Source: an uncultured Sutterella sp. (lineage in GTDB: Bacteria > Pseudomonadota > Gammaproteobacteria > Burkholderiales > Burkholderiaceae_F). Taken from it: DNA of 53,762 bases. The stretch is taken from positions 1-53,762 of the forward strand of contig CASEFX010000004.1 of the NCBI GenBank assembly GCA_949287305.1. The letters run 5' to 3'. The position numbers were made by a program, and so were the translations under genes. Positions within the stretch are counted from its first letter, which is position 1; each line of letters starts with the position of its first letter. Below the pieces are notes generated by a model. The model was given only the letters and a program-made list of their open reading frames with translations, did not search any database and had not been told where the DNA came from. Positions 18,346 through 25,925 of this stretch are shown here, one piece after another.

Positions 18346-19866
18346 ATGAAAGTCATCGTTCAGGCCGGCGGACTAGGAACTCGCATGCAGACCATGACCG
18401 CTTCCAAGCCGAAGGCGCTCATTGACGTTCAAAACAAACCAATCCTTTTTCATCTTTTTGACACCTTTCCGCTCGCGGATTTCATTGTCGTCGGCGACTA
18501 CCAATACGACGTTCTCGATCGCTACCTAACCACTTTCGCTCAAGATCGCCGATGCATTCTCGTGAAAGCTCGCGGGAAAGGAAACGCCGCCGGACTTTCC
18601 GAAGCGATTTCCTACGTGGGTGACAACGAACCTTTTGTCATCGTTTGGTCCGACCTCATTCTTCCCAAAGAGTTTCAGCTTCCGGACATCTTCGAAGGCT
18701 GCCTCGTGGGAACAGTTTCTTTCCCTTGTTCCTGGAGTTTTTCAAATGGCGGGCTTCACAAGGAAGCATCCGATCAACACGGCGTGGCGGGTTTTTACGT
18801 CTTCTCCGACAAGACGCTCTGCGAGTCCTTGCCGAGCGAAGGATCATTCACCACATGGCTCTCGAAACAGAGTTTTCCCATGGCTGAAATGCCTCTGACC
18901 GGTTGCCGCGACGTCGGAACGCTCGAAGCCTATCTGCGGCTGGAAAATTCAAAATACCGTTGCCGTCCCTACAACCGAATTGAAGTACTTGAAGATTCTG
19001 TCGTCAAGACCGGTCTCACGCAGGAAGCGAAAGACTTCATTGCCCGCGAAGTCGATTGGTACAAGAAAGTGCGTTCCTACGGCTTTGACGACGTTCCCCG
19101 TCTCCTGAACGAGAGCCCCCTAAAACTTGAGCGAATTCACGGACAAAATCTTTTCCTTTGCTCCCTCAACGCAGACGGAAAGAAAGCCGCGCTTCGCCGC
19201 ATGACGGACGCTCTCGCCCGGCTGCACTCCTATGACGTTCGTCCCGCCGACAGCTCGGACCTCTACCGAGAATACTTTGAAAAAACGCTTGTCCGCCTTC
19301 GTATGGTGGCCGATGCAGTGCCTTTCGGTCACGACCGAACCATCCGCATCAACGGAAAGGACCGCCTCAACGTTCTCACGAACGTTGAAGTATTCCGCCG
19401 CGCGGTGCTCAACAACCTGATGCGTACCCACTACACGCTCTTTCACGGGGACTGTCAACTCACGAACACCCTTGTCAATGAGGAAGGACGAGTCTTTTTC
19501 ATCGATCCCCGCGGTTACTTTGGAAAGAGCAAGGTCTTCGGAGACCCCCGCTACGACTGGGCCAAAGTGTTCTACGCCATTTACGGCAATTTTGATCAGT
19601 TCAACGTGAAGAACTTCCATTTTCACCAGACCGAAGACGGCGTGGAGTTTCAGATCGGATCGGGCGGATGGGAATTCCTCACCGAAGAACTCTTTCAACG
19701 CATCCCTGCGGGCGAAGGCACGCGAAAGGAAATCGAGCTCATCCACGCGGTTGTTTGGATGTCCATGGCGTCTCATGTATGGGAGGACTACGACTCCATG
19801 TGCGTCGCCTTCATGAACGGCACCGAACTTTTCAATCGTTGGCTGGAGGATTGGCATGCCGCGTGA
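18346..19866 (+). CDS. Bifunctional nucleotidyltransferase/APH-like sugar kinase
   Basis: A 506-aa fusion. Residues 1 to about 235 form a sugar-nucleotidyltransferase of the LicC/RmlA type, with VQAGGLGTRM, the SKPKAL lysine and a VWSDLI metal-binding Asp. Residues about 240-506 resemble choline/aminoglycoside kinases, with Brenner motif HGDCQLTNT at about 367 and metal-binding DPRGYFG at about 387. Such fusions phosphorylate a sugar or polyol and then activate it as an NDP (often CDP) derivative for capsule or LOS. First gene of the island; the following HAD gene overlaps its end by 11 nt. The substrate is not readable from sequence; the neighbours point to a ketose or pentulose phosphate. 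Confidence 0.8.
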   Translation: MKVIVQAGGLGTRMQTMTASKPKALIDVQNKPILFHLFDTFPLADFIVVGDYQYDVLDRYLTTFAQDRRCILVKARGKGNAAGLSEAISYVGDNEPFVIVWSDLILPKEFQLPDIFEGCLVGTVSFPCSWSFSNGGLHKEASDQHGVAGFYVFSDKTLCESLPSEGSFTTWLSKQSFPMAEMPLTGCRDVGTLEAYLRLENSKYRCRPYNRIEVLEDSVVKTGLTQEAKDFIAREVDWYKKVRSYGFDDVPRLLNESPLKLERIHGQNLFLCSLNADGKKAALRRMTDALARLHSYDVRPADSSDLYREYFEKTLVRLRMVADAVPFGHDRTIRINGKDRLNVLTNVEVFRRAVLNNLMRTHYTLFHGDCQLTNTLVNEEGRVFFIDPRGYFGKSKVFGDPRYDWAKVFYAIYGNFDQFNVKNFHFHQTEDGVEFQIGSGGWEFLTEELFQRIPAGEGTRKEIELIHAVVWMSMASHVWEDYDSMCVAFMNGTELFNRWLEDWHAA

Positions 19867-20233
19867 ACTTCGTCTTTCGCCCCTGAAGCACACCTGGGTC
19901 CTCGATTTTGACGGAACGCTCGTCAAACACAACGGCTACAAGACGGGAAACGACGAATGGCTGCCCGGTGCGGTTGAGTTTCTCAAAAAGATCCCGCAGG
20001 GAGACCTAGTCATCCTCCTCACCGCACGCGAGGAGGCCGCCCGCGAACGCACTCTCGAATTCATCCGGAGCGCCGGCGTCCGTATCGATCACGTGTTCTT
20101 CGAAGTTCCAATGGGAGAACGAATCCTGATCAACGACACCAAACCCTCGGGCTTGGTCTGCGCACACGCCGTCAATCCTTCACGCAATCAAGGGCTCGAA
20201 AACCTAAAGATCGTCGTCGACGAAACCCTCTGA
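19856..20233 (+). CDS. Small HAD-family phosphatase
   Basis: A 125-aa capless HAD phosphatase. Motif I is DFDGTL with both aspartates (about residues 17-19), motif II is the Thr of LLTAR, and a late INDTKPSG segment fits motif IV. Size and layout resemble HAD enzymes found in capsule clusters next to nucleotidyltransferases. The ATG follows a GGAGG 7 nt away and overlaps the preceding gene by 11 nt, so translation is probably coupled. It could remove the phosphate from a sugar phosphate before the kinase/nucleotidyltransferase acts. The exact substrate is unknown. Confidence 0.8.
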   Translation: MPRELRLSPLKHTWVLDFDGTLVKHNGYKTGNDEWLPGAVEFLKKIPQGDLVILLTAREEAARERTLEFIRSAGVRIDHVFFEVPMGERILINDTKPSGLVCAHAVNPSRNQGLENLKIVVDETL

Positions 20234-20241
20234 GGAAAATC

Positions 20242-21144
20242 ATGCAAATTCTCCAACCCATCGTTCATGAGACCGTCTGGGGCGGCGCCAAACTTGCTGC
20301 TCTTGTGGAAACGGACTGCCGCAAGATCGGACACCTTTACGGCGTCATCGATACGCCGAAAATGCGCTCAAAGTTTCTAACGGGTCCCTACCAAGGAAGA
20401 ACCATTCACGATTGGTTCCTCGACAATCGCAATCGCTACGGGCTCGGACACTTCGAAGAGCTTCCCATTTTGACGGCGCTCGTCGAAGCGGCAGACAACC
20501 TGTCCATTCAGGTGCATCCGGACGACAAGGCCGCGCGTGAACTTGAAGGCAAGGCGTTCGGCAAGAACGAGTCGTTCTATATGCTCGAGCCGCCAACAAC
20601 CGGACGCATGTTCAACGGCGTCAACGTTGAGACGACCGACGAATTCCGCCGCTTGATCGAAGAGAACAAGACGCTCGACGGTGTCGGCACCGTCGGGGTT
20701 CGCGCCGGCGACTACGTCTACGTTACCGGCGGTACGCTTCACGCGGCTGCCGCGGGCTCGCTTTCGTTCGAGATCGAAGAGAACTGCGATTCGACCTACC
20801 GTTTCTACGATTTCGATCGCCTCGACAAGAACGGCAACAAGCGTCCGCTTCAGGTCGAAAAAGCGCTGGCCTCGCTCAATCCGAAGCTCAAGTCCGAGGT
20901 TTCCACTCTTGAGCCCAACAGTCCCAAGCGCGAACGCATGTACGAACTGACGCTCGTCAAGGACAAGGAAACGTATGCCTGCGAGGGCGAAATGTTCGCC
21001 TTCATCGTTCTCTTGAACGGCGAAACCGAAATTGACGGTTTCCCCATCAAAGCGGGTACGTCCGTTCTGATAGAACCCGGCGACGTCATCACAGTGAAAA
21101 ACTGCACTGCGATGGTAGCCAAACCCGTTCCGTACGCATTCTGA
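20242..21144 (+). CDS. manA: Mannose-6-phosphate isomerase-like protein (class I, ManA type)
   Basis: A 300-aa cupin isomerase starting 8 nt after the HAD gene, with GAGGAA before the ATG. Zn-site motifs are visible: LSIQVHPDD (His and Asp) and FGKNESFYMLE (Glu). The late metal-site histidine is in TGGTLHAAAAG, followed by SFEIEENCDSTYRFYDF. These fit phosphomannose isomerases of the short bacterial form. It interconverts mannose 6-phosphate and fructose 6-phosphate. Its place in this operon suggests a dedicated biosynthetic role, or activity on a related ketose phosphate. Symbol given on family grounds only. Confidence 0.85.
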   Translation: MQILQPIVHETVWGGAKLAALVETDCRKIGHLYGVIDTPKMRSKFLTGPYQGRTIHDWFLDNRNRYGLGHFEELPILTALVEAADNLSIQVHPDDKAARELEGKAFGKNESFYMLEPPTTGRMFNGVNVETTDEFRRLIEENKTLDGVGTVGVRAGDYVYVTGGTLHAAAAGSLSFEIEENCDSTYRFYDFDRLDKNGNKRPLQVEKALASLNPKLKSEVSTLEPNSPKRERMYELTLVKDKETYACEGEMFAFIVLLNGETEIDGFPIKAGTSVLIEPGDVITVKNCTAMVAKPVPYAF

Positions 21145-21156
21145 GGGGCTCGAACG

Positions 21157-21831
21157 ATGAATCTGTCGCCTTCACTGATGTGTGCGGATCCCGGTCATTT
21201 CGCGGAAGAAATCGCATTCCTCGAAGCCGCAGGCGCCGACAGCTTTCACATAGACATCATGGACGGAGAATTCGTGTCGAACTTTGCCCTTTCATGGGCG
21301 GAGGTCGCCAAGTTCTCCACCATGACATCGCTTCCTCTTGAAGCGCATCTGATGGTTCGCAATCTTTCCGTACACATCGGATTTGCCGCTTCGAGCGGCG
21401 TAAAGCTCGTGTACCTGCACGCGGAACATCCTGATGTTCTTCGCGGTCTAAAACGCGCCCATATGTTGGGTTTGCAAGCGGGACTTGCGGTCAATCCAGA
21501 GACGGACATCGACACTCTCCGGCCTTTCGTCGACATGGTGGACTCCATTCTCATGATGCGCGTTCGCCCGGGGTTTGCCGGGCAGAGCGCAGTGTCGGAT
21601 GTTGATGGACGTTTGCCTCTTCTTCGCTCGCTCTTTCCGAACACGCCGATCACCGTGGACGGAGCCGTAACACCGGACACCGTTGCGTCTATGAATCGGA
21701 TGGGGGCCTCAGGTTTTGTGCTGGGAACCTCCGCATTGTTCGGAAAGGGAAAAAGCTACAGGGAGATTTTTAGAGATCTTCGTTGCTTAAAAAATCCGAT
21801 AAATCAAAAGAAGCTTAACGCATGTGAATAA
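21157..21831 (+). CDS. Ribulose-phosphate 3-epimerase family protein
   Basis: A 224-aa TIM-barrel epimerase. Motifs LSPSLMCAD, FHIDIMDGEFV, LEAHLMV and TVDGAV supply the metal-binding His/Asp set and the two catalytic aspartates. The phosphate loop reads MRVRPGFAGQ where canonical RPE has MSVNPGFGGQ. With the ManA-like neighbour, it could be a ribulose-5-phosphate epimerase or a hexulose-phosphate (allulose-type) epimerase. The last about 20 codons become AT-rich as the island shifts composition. Start after GAGGGG. Confidence 0.85.
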   Translation: MNLSPSLMCADPGHFAEEIAFLEAAGADSFHIDIMDGEFVSNFALSWAEVAKFSTMTSLPLEAHLMVRNLSVHIGFAASSGVKLVYLHAEHPDVLRGLKRAHMLGLQAGLAVNPETDIDTLRPFVDMVDSILMMRVRPGFAGQSAVSDVDGRLPLLRSLFPNTPITVDGAVTPDTVASMNRMGASGFVLGTSALFGKGKSYREIFRDLRCLKNPINQKKLNACE

Positions 21832-21846
21832 TGGTGTTGCTCAGGC

Positions 21847-23010
21847 ATGAAAAAGTTTCTGTCGTATATTTTCAATACAAGAAAATATAAAAAAGATAAC
21901 GATCTTATTTTCGAAAGAAGATTTGTTTTTGGTATCTTTAAAACTCAAAAACGACTCGCTGGGTTTAAATTAAAACTGGCGGGCATACCTATATTTACAT
22001 GTAAGGACAGAGAATTTCGGGTCGTTAAGTTGTTGGGAATTCCTGTCTATGCGAAAAATAGACGTTTCGGGTTTGAGAAATATTTTCTAGAACAAATCAT
22101 CAAGAAATCGCAAGAAGTTTATGGTGAAAACATTGTTGCAGACGATGTTTTTGTCATTCGACACAATATTGGCGAGACCATACTCTACCTCTGTAAATTG
22201 TTGGAATGGGCTAAAAGAGAAAACTCAAAAAGACCATTATTCCTTGTTTGGAGAGAAAGGGATATTCCGTTATTTAGATTGTTTTTAGGGAAGGAACCTA
22301 GGGTTGTTTTTGTAGAGATTCCGCAAAGCGATATAAATTGTTTTCTTAAACAAGATTTGCTCTTGGAAAATGTACGCATTCACGCGCCAACATTTCAAAT
22401 TGCTGAAGCAATGAAGGCAGAATATACATCGAATAAAAATGTTAATTTTGCCGACTATATTTTGCAAAGCATGAACCTTGAAGATTGGACGGCTCGAAAA
22501 AGTCCCATACCAACGTCCAAGGCGAAAAGTGAAGCAGATTCGATTTTACGAAAATTTGGCATCAAAAAGTCTTATGTTTTGCTTTGTCCGGAAGCAGTTA
22601 GCATTAAATCTTTGCCTGATGAGTTTTGGCTCAAGATTGCGAAATCCTTAGTTTTCGCGGGTTATGATGTAATTATTAATTCATATTACGAAGCAAAAGA
22701 TAACTCTAAATTTTTAGACTATCATCTGTGTTGTCCGGATATTGATATTCTTTATGCCTTGGCATCTAGGTCGGATAGAGTCATTTCTATGGCAAGTGGC
22801 CTTGGTGTACTGCTTTCCATTTGTGACGTTCCCGTTGATTTAATTTATACGGATGTGAAAAATAAACATATAGGCTATTCTGCTGAATTTTGTAGGCAAA
22901 TATACTCAGTTCACAGTATGCCGTGGGTTACCGCTAAAGATGTTGTTGAACATGTAGCCAGCGACAATTACGACGATTTGGCAAAGAAAGTCTTGACTAG
23001 AAATATTTGA
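21847..23010 (+). CDS. Glycosyltransferase-like protein, possibly GT9 (heptosyltransferase) fold
   Basis: A 387-aa protein encoded by strikingly AT-rich DNA. The N-terminal about 75 residues are basic, with two repeats of a hydrophobic LxGIPxF/VY pattern, perhaps a membrane-docking region. The remainder looks like a GT-B enzyme: a nucleotide-sugar-like half with YVLLCPEAVSIKSLPDEFW, a segment resembling the ADP-heptose:LPS transferase pattern, then ISMASGLGVLLSICDVPVDLIY. No charged catalytic motif can be fixed with certainty. The next start codon lies 5 nt beyond the stop. Alien composition suggests recent transfer. It may act in LOS or glycan assembly; donor unknown. Confidence 0.6.
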   Translation: MKKFLSYIFNTRKYKKDNDLIFERRFVFGIFKTQKRLAGFKLKLAGIPIFTCKDREFRVVKLLGIPVYAKNRRFGFEKYFLEQIIKKSQEVYGENIVADDVFVIRHNIGETILYLCKLLEWAKRENSKRPLFLVWRERDIPLFRLFLGKEPRVVFVEIPQSDINCFLKQDLLLENVRIHAPTFQIAEAMKAEYTSNKNVNFADYILQSMNLEDWTARKSPIPTSKAKSEADSILRKFGIKKSYVLLCPEAVSIKSLPDEFWLKIAKSLVFAGYDVIINSYYEAKDNSKFLDYHLCCPDIDILYALASRSDRVISMASGLGVLLSICDVPVDLIYTDVKNKHIGYSAEFCRQIYSVHSMPWVTAKDVVEHVASDNYDDLAKKVLTRNI

Positions 23011-23015
23011 GTGTT

Positions 23016-24161
23016 ATGTTTTTTAAAAAAGTAAAGATTCGATTTACCGACGGTTCGGTCACGAAAAGATTCTATTTGTTTGGTCGTGCTGTTCTTGATG
23101 TGGCGAAAAAGAAAGATGGGGCATTGTCAATTAGAACACCAAAAACTTGGAAGCCAAAATCTAAAGATCAGCCCATCTTTTATTTGAAGGTCAACAGGGT
23201 TCATCAAACAAGCTACGATTGCATGCAGCATTGGATGGATATTGCAAACAAAATGGGGGCGTTTTGCTATATTGTTTGTGATAAAAAAGAATTTGAGTAT
23301 GGAATGTTTGATAAGCCATGCTATTTCTACCGAAATTCTTTTCAACTAATCCCTAGTGATCGCCGTTCCTTAAAAGAAGTGGTTCAGAAACTATTGTCAG
23401 GCGTGGAAAGAAGCAAACTGTGGCGACGGATTGCTCTTTCTATGCTGACCCCGTTCGTGCACGCGGAAAAAAACAAGTATTCTCGCACTTATAACATTGA
23501 TGCTGACGACATCATGATTCTGGCGCGTCCTGACAAAATTGCAAAGGCTTTGCTTCGTATGGAGCAGATTGCGGAGGATAAAAAAGTTGACGCGATGAAT
23601 TTGGATATGTTCGTCTCCAAATCATTTAATGTGCATTGGTCATTTGGAGTCGTTTATATGAGACGCCCAGATCGTTGCATTGCAGCATTGAAGGAAAATG
23701 TCGACTGGAGGAAAGATGAGGAAAATCATAAGAAGTTTATGACTTCTTATGTTTCAGAGTTTAATTTTAATGTTGATTGGCTATTCACATTTCTTCGAGA
23801 CTGTAAAAAGCTAAATTTGCAAACGTTTTGTATCAAAAACGCTGCCGTGATACATATGCCGGACATTGCCATTTCTCGGCACTGGGCATTTGTCTTTCAG
23901 TGGCAAGATGATAGGTTGTACTTTCCAATTATTTCTGAAGTGTATCAGGATAAGAAATGGGCAAACGTACCGATTCCAAAAAGTGTGAATAAAATTGATG
24001 TAGGGTTAGAGCTTAATGAATATTCAAATTTCATGCGATCCTTTTATTGGACCGATTATTGGTTTGAGAATTCAATGTTAAACATAGCGAAGAACAGACG
24101 CTTGATTGATTCCTCGATTTACAATAAATATCTATCGGTTCCGGAAAAAAGATGGGAATGA
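23016..24161 (+). CDS. Putative glycosyltransferase, family not recognised
   Basis: A 381-aa AT-rich gene (from ATG 23016; TTG 23007 in frame is possible). The protein has no signal peptide or TM helix. A candidate GT-A-type DxD lies in YNIDADDIMIL at about residue 160. Later features are a central Trp-rich VHWSFGVVYM segment and a MPDIAISRHWAFVFQW stretch. The DxD plus the setting between a GT-like gene and exporters suggest a glycosyltransferase, but I do not recognise the family. It overlaps the following ABC gene by an ATGA if that starts at 24158. Confidence 0.5.
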   Translation: MFFKKVKIRFTDGSVTKRFYLFGRAVLDVAKKKDGALSIRTPKTWKPKSKDQPIFYLKVNRVHQTSYDCMQHWMDIANKMGAFCYIVCDKKEFEYGMFDKPCYFYRNSFQLIPSDRRSLKEVVQKLLSGVERSKLWRRIALSMLTPFVHAEKNKYSRTYNIDADDIMILARPDKIAKALLRMEQIAEDKKVDAMNLDMFVSKSFNVHWSFGVVYMRRPDRCIAALKENVDWRKDEENHKKFMTSYVSEFNFNVDWLFTFLRDCKKLNLQTFCIKNAAVIHMPDIAISRHWAFVFQWQDDRLYFPIISEVYQDKKWANVPIPKSVNKIDVGLELNEYSNFMRSFYWTDYWFENSMLNIAKNRRLIDSSIYNKYLSVPEKRWE

Positions 24162-25897
24162 TTGACGTCGATAAAAGTAAATTCAAAACCCTTTTTCGAT
24201 TGTTTTCACACCTTAGGCTGTATAGGAAAAATCTATTTCTTGCGATCTTGTTTATGGTCTTGTCTGCCGGAGCTTCCTCCGGCGTTGCTCTCTTGTTGGG
24301 AAAGTTGACGGACGCAGGTTTTTATGAGCAGGATCCAAGCATAGTTTTGACGGCACCTCTTTTTCTAGTCGTAATAGCAGGCATGAACGGATTAGGCATG
24401 TTGATGAGCAATTATTGTCTAGGGAAGATCAGTCAATCGGTGATGATGACCCTGCGTCGAGAACTCTTCTCGAAGATTCTGCATTGGCCTTCTGCCGCCT
24501 ATCAGAACTATCCCACGGGACTGATTGCGTCAAAGTTCATCAACGAAGCGAACTTCGCTCTTTCGAGTGCGGCAAAGTCGGCCATCATCCTCGTTAGGGA
24601 CTCCGTGCAGACCGTCGCGCTCTGCGTCATCTTGGTTTGGCACAACTGGCTTTTGGCCATTGTGGCGCTCTGCCTTGCTCCCGTTGTCGTCAAACTTCTG
24701 CGCTGGATATCGCAGAAAATCAAGTCGGTGATGTTTTCGAGTCAGCAGAATGTCGCCACGCTCATCATGCGCGTGAAGGAGACTTATGAGGCGGAGCGCC
24801 TCATCAAGATTTCCGGGTCGTATGACGCCGAGAAGAAGCGCTTCCGTGATGTCAACGAACAAATTGCCGATCTAGCCATCCGTATCAACAAGATCTCTTC
24901 GATCGGGACGCCCGCAACGCAGCTGATCGGAATGACGGGCGTGGCGATCGTGCTCGCTGTTGCGCTCTGGCAGACGCAGCAGGGCATGATCACGCTCGGC
25001 GAGTTCGTGACGTTCCTTGCCGCGATGCTCCTCGTTCTGCAACCCCTCAAGCGTCTCGCGGGTGTCAATACCGCCATCGTCGGAATGTCGGTCGCCGCCG
25101 AAAGCATCTTTCAGACGCTCGACGAACCGCTCGAGTCGGATACCGGAATCGTCGAACTTCAGAACGTCCGGGGCGCCGTCTCGTTCGAGCACGTTTCACT
25201 TCGCTACCCTAACGCGGACCGCGACGCCGTGAGCGACTTCACCCTCGACGTGAAGCCCGGCGAAAGCATTGCGCTGGTCGGCCTTTCCGGATCCGGGAAG
25301 ACTTCGGTCGTCAACATGCTCCCGCGCTTCTGGAATCCTACGTCCGGTCGCATCCTCATCGACGGCACAGATACGAAGGACGTCACGCTCTCATCGCTAC
25401 GCAGTCAGATCGCAATCGTCTCGCAGGACGTCGTGCTCTTTGACGGGACCATCCGAGAGAACATCGCGTACGCCGTGCCGGACGTCTCCGAAGAGGCGCT
25501 TGCAGAAGCTGTTGAAGCGGCATCCCTCAAGGATTTCATCGCTTCGCTTCCTCAGGGACTCGACACGCCCGTGGGCGAGGCGGGAAGCCGTCTCTCGGGA
25601 GGGCAGAAGCAGCGCATTTCCATTGCGCGGGCCCTTCTGCGCAACACCCCGATCCTGATCCTCGACGAAGCCACAAGCGCTCTCGACAGCGAATCGGAAG
25701 CGGCCGTCAAGGCTGCGCTCGACCGCCTGATGGCGGGCCGAACGACTTTCATCGTCGCGCACCGACTTTCCACGATCCGCAACGCTTCGCGCATTGTCGT
25801 GATGAGCGAAGGCGTCATCCAAGAAATCGGCACGCACGAAACCTTGCTGGAAAAGGGCGGCGCCTACGCCAGTCTCTCAAAACTTCAGTCGCTTTGA
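24158..25897 (+). CDS. MsbA-type ABC exporter (first of tandem pair)
   Basis: A 579-aa half-transporter: six-TM N-terminal domain (about 1-310) and C-terminal ATPase with Walker A VGLSGSGKTS (about 375), signature LSGGQKQR, Walker B ILILDE and H-loop VAHRLST. It matches the lipid A/glycolipid flippase family. All catalytic residues are intact. ATG 24158 overlaps the previous stop as ATGA; ATG 24152 is also possible. The first about 300 bp are AT-rich like the upstream glycosyltransferase genes, then the DNA becomes GC-rich within the gene. It may export the glycan or glycolipid made by the island, as a homodimer or with the second copy. Confidence 0.85.
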   Translation: MIDVDKSKFKTLFRLFSHLRLYRKNLFLAILFMVLSAGASSGVALLLGKLTDAGFYEQDPSIVLTAPLFLVVIAGMNGLGMLMSNYCLGKISQSVMMTLRRELFSKILHWPSAAYQNYPTGLIASKFINEANFALSSAAKSAIILVRDSVQTVALCVILVWHNWLLAIVALCLAPVVVKLLRWISQKIKSVMFSSQQNVATLIMRVKETYEAERLIKISGSYDAEKKRFRDVNEQIADLAIRINKISSIGTPATQLIGMTGVAIVLAVALWQTQQGMITLGEFVTFLAAMLLVLQPLKRLAGVNTAIVGMSVAAESIFQTLDEPLESDTGIVELQNVRGAVSFEHVSLRYPNADRDAVSDFTLDVKPGESIALVGLSGSGKTSVVNMLPRFWNPTSGRILIDGTDTKDVTLSSLRSQIAIVSQDVVLFDGTIRENIAYAVPDVSEEALAEAVEAASLKDFIASLPQGLDTPVGEAGSRLSGGQKQRISIARALLRNTPILILDEATSALDSESEAAVKAALDRLMAGRTTFIVAHRLSTIRNASRIVVMSEGVIQEIGTHETLLEKGGAYASLSKLQSL

Positions 25898-25909
25898 CGG
25901 TCGACCGTC
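25896..25909. repeat. 14-bp perfect palindrome between the two ABC genes
   Basis: GACGGTCGACCGTC overlaps the stop codon of the first exporter gene and precedes the AAGGAG of the second. It has no T-run. It could be a small mRNA hairpin tuning the expression of the second gene, or a chance palindrome. Confidence 0.35.
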
Positions 25910-25925
25910 AACAAGGAGTTCTCCG

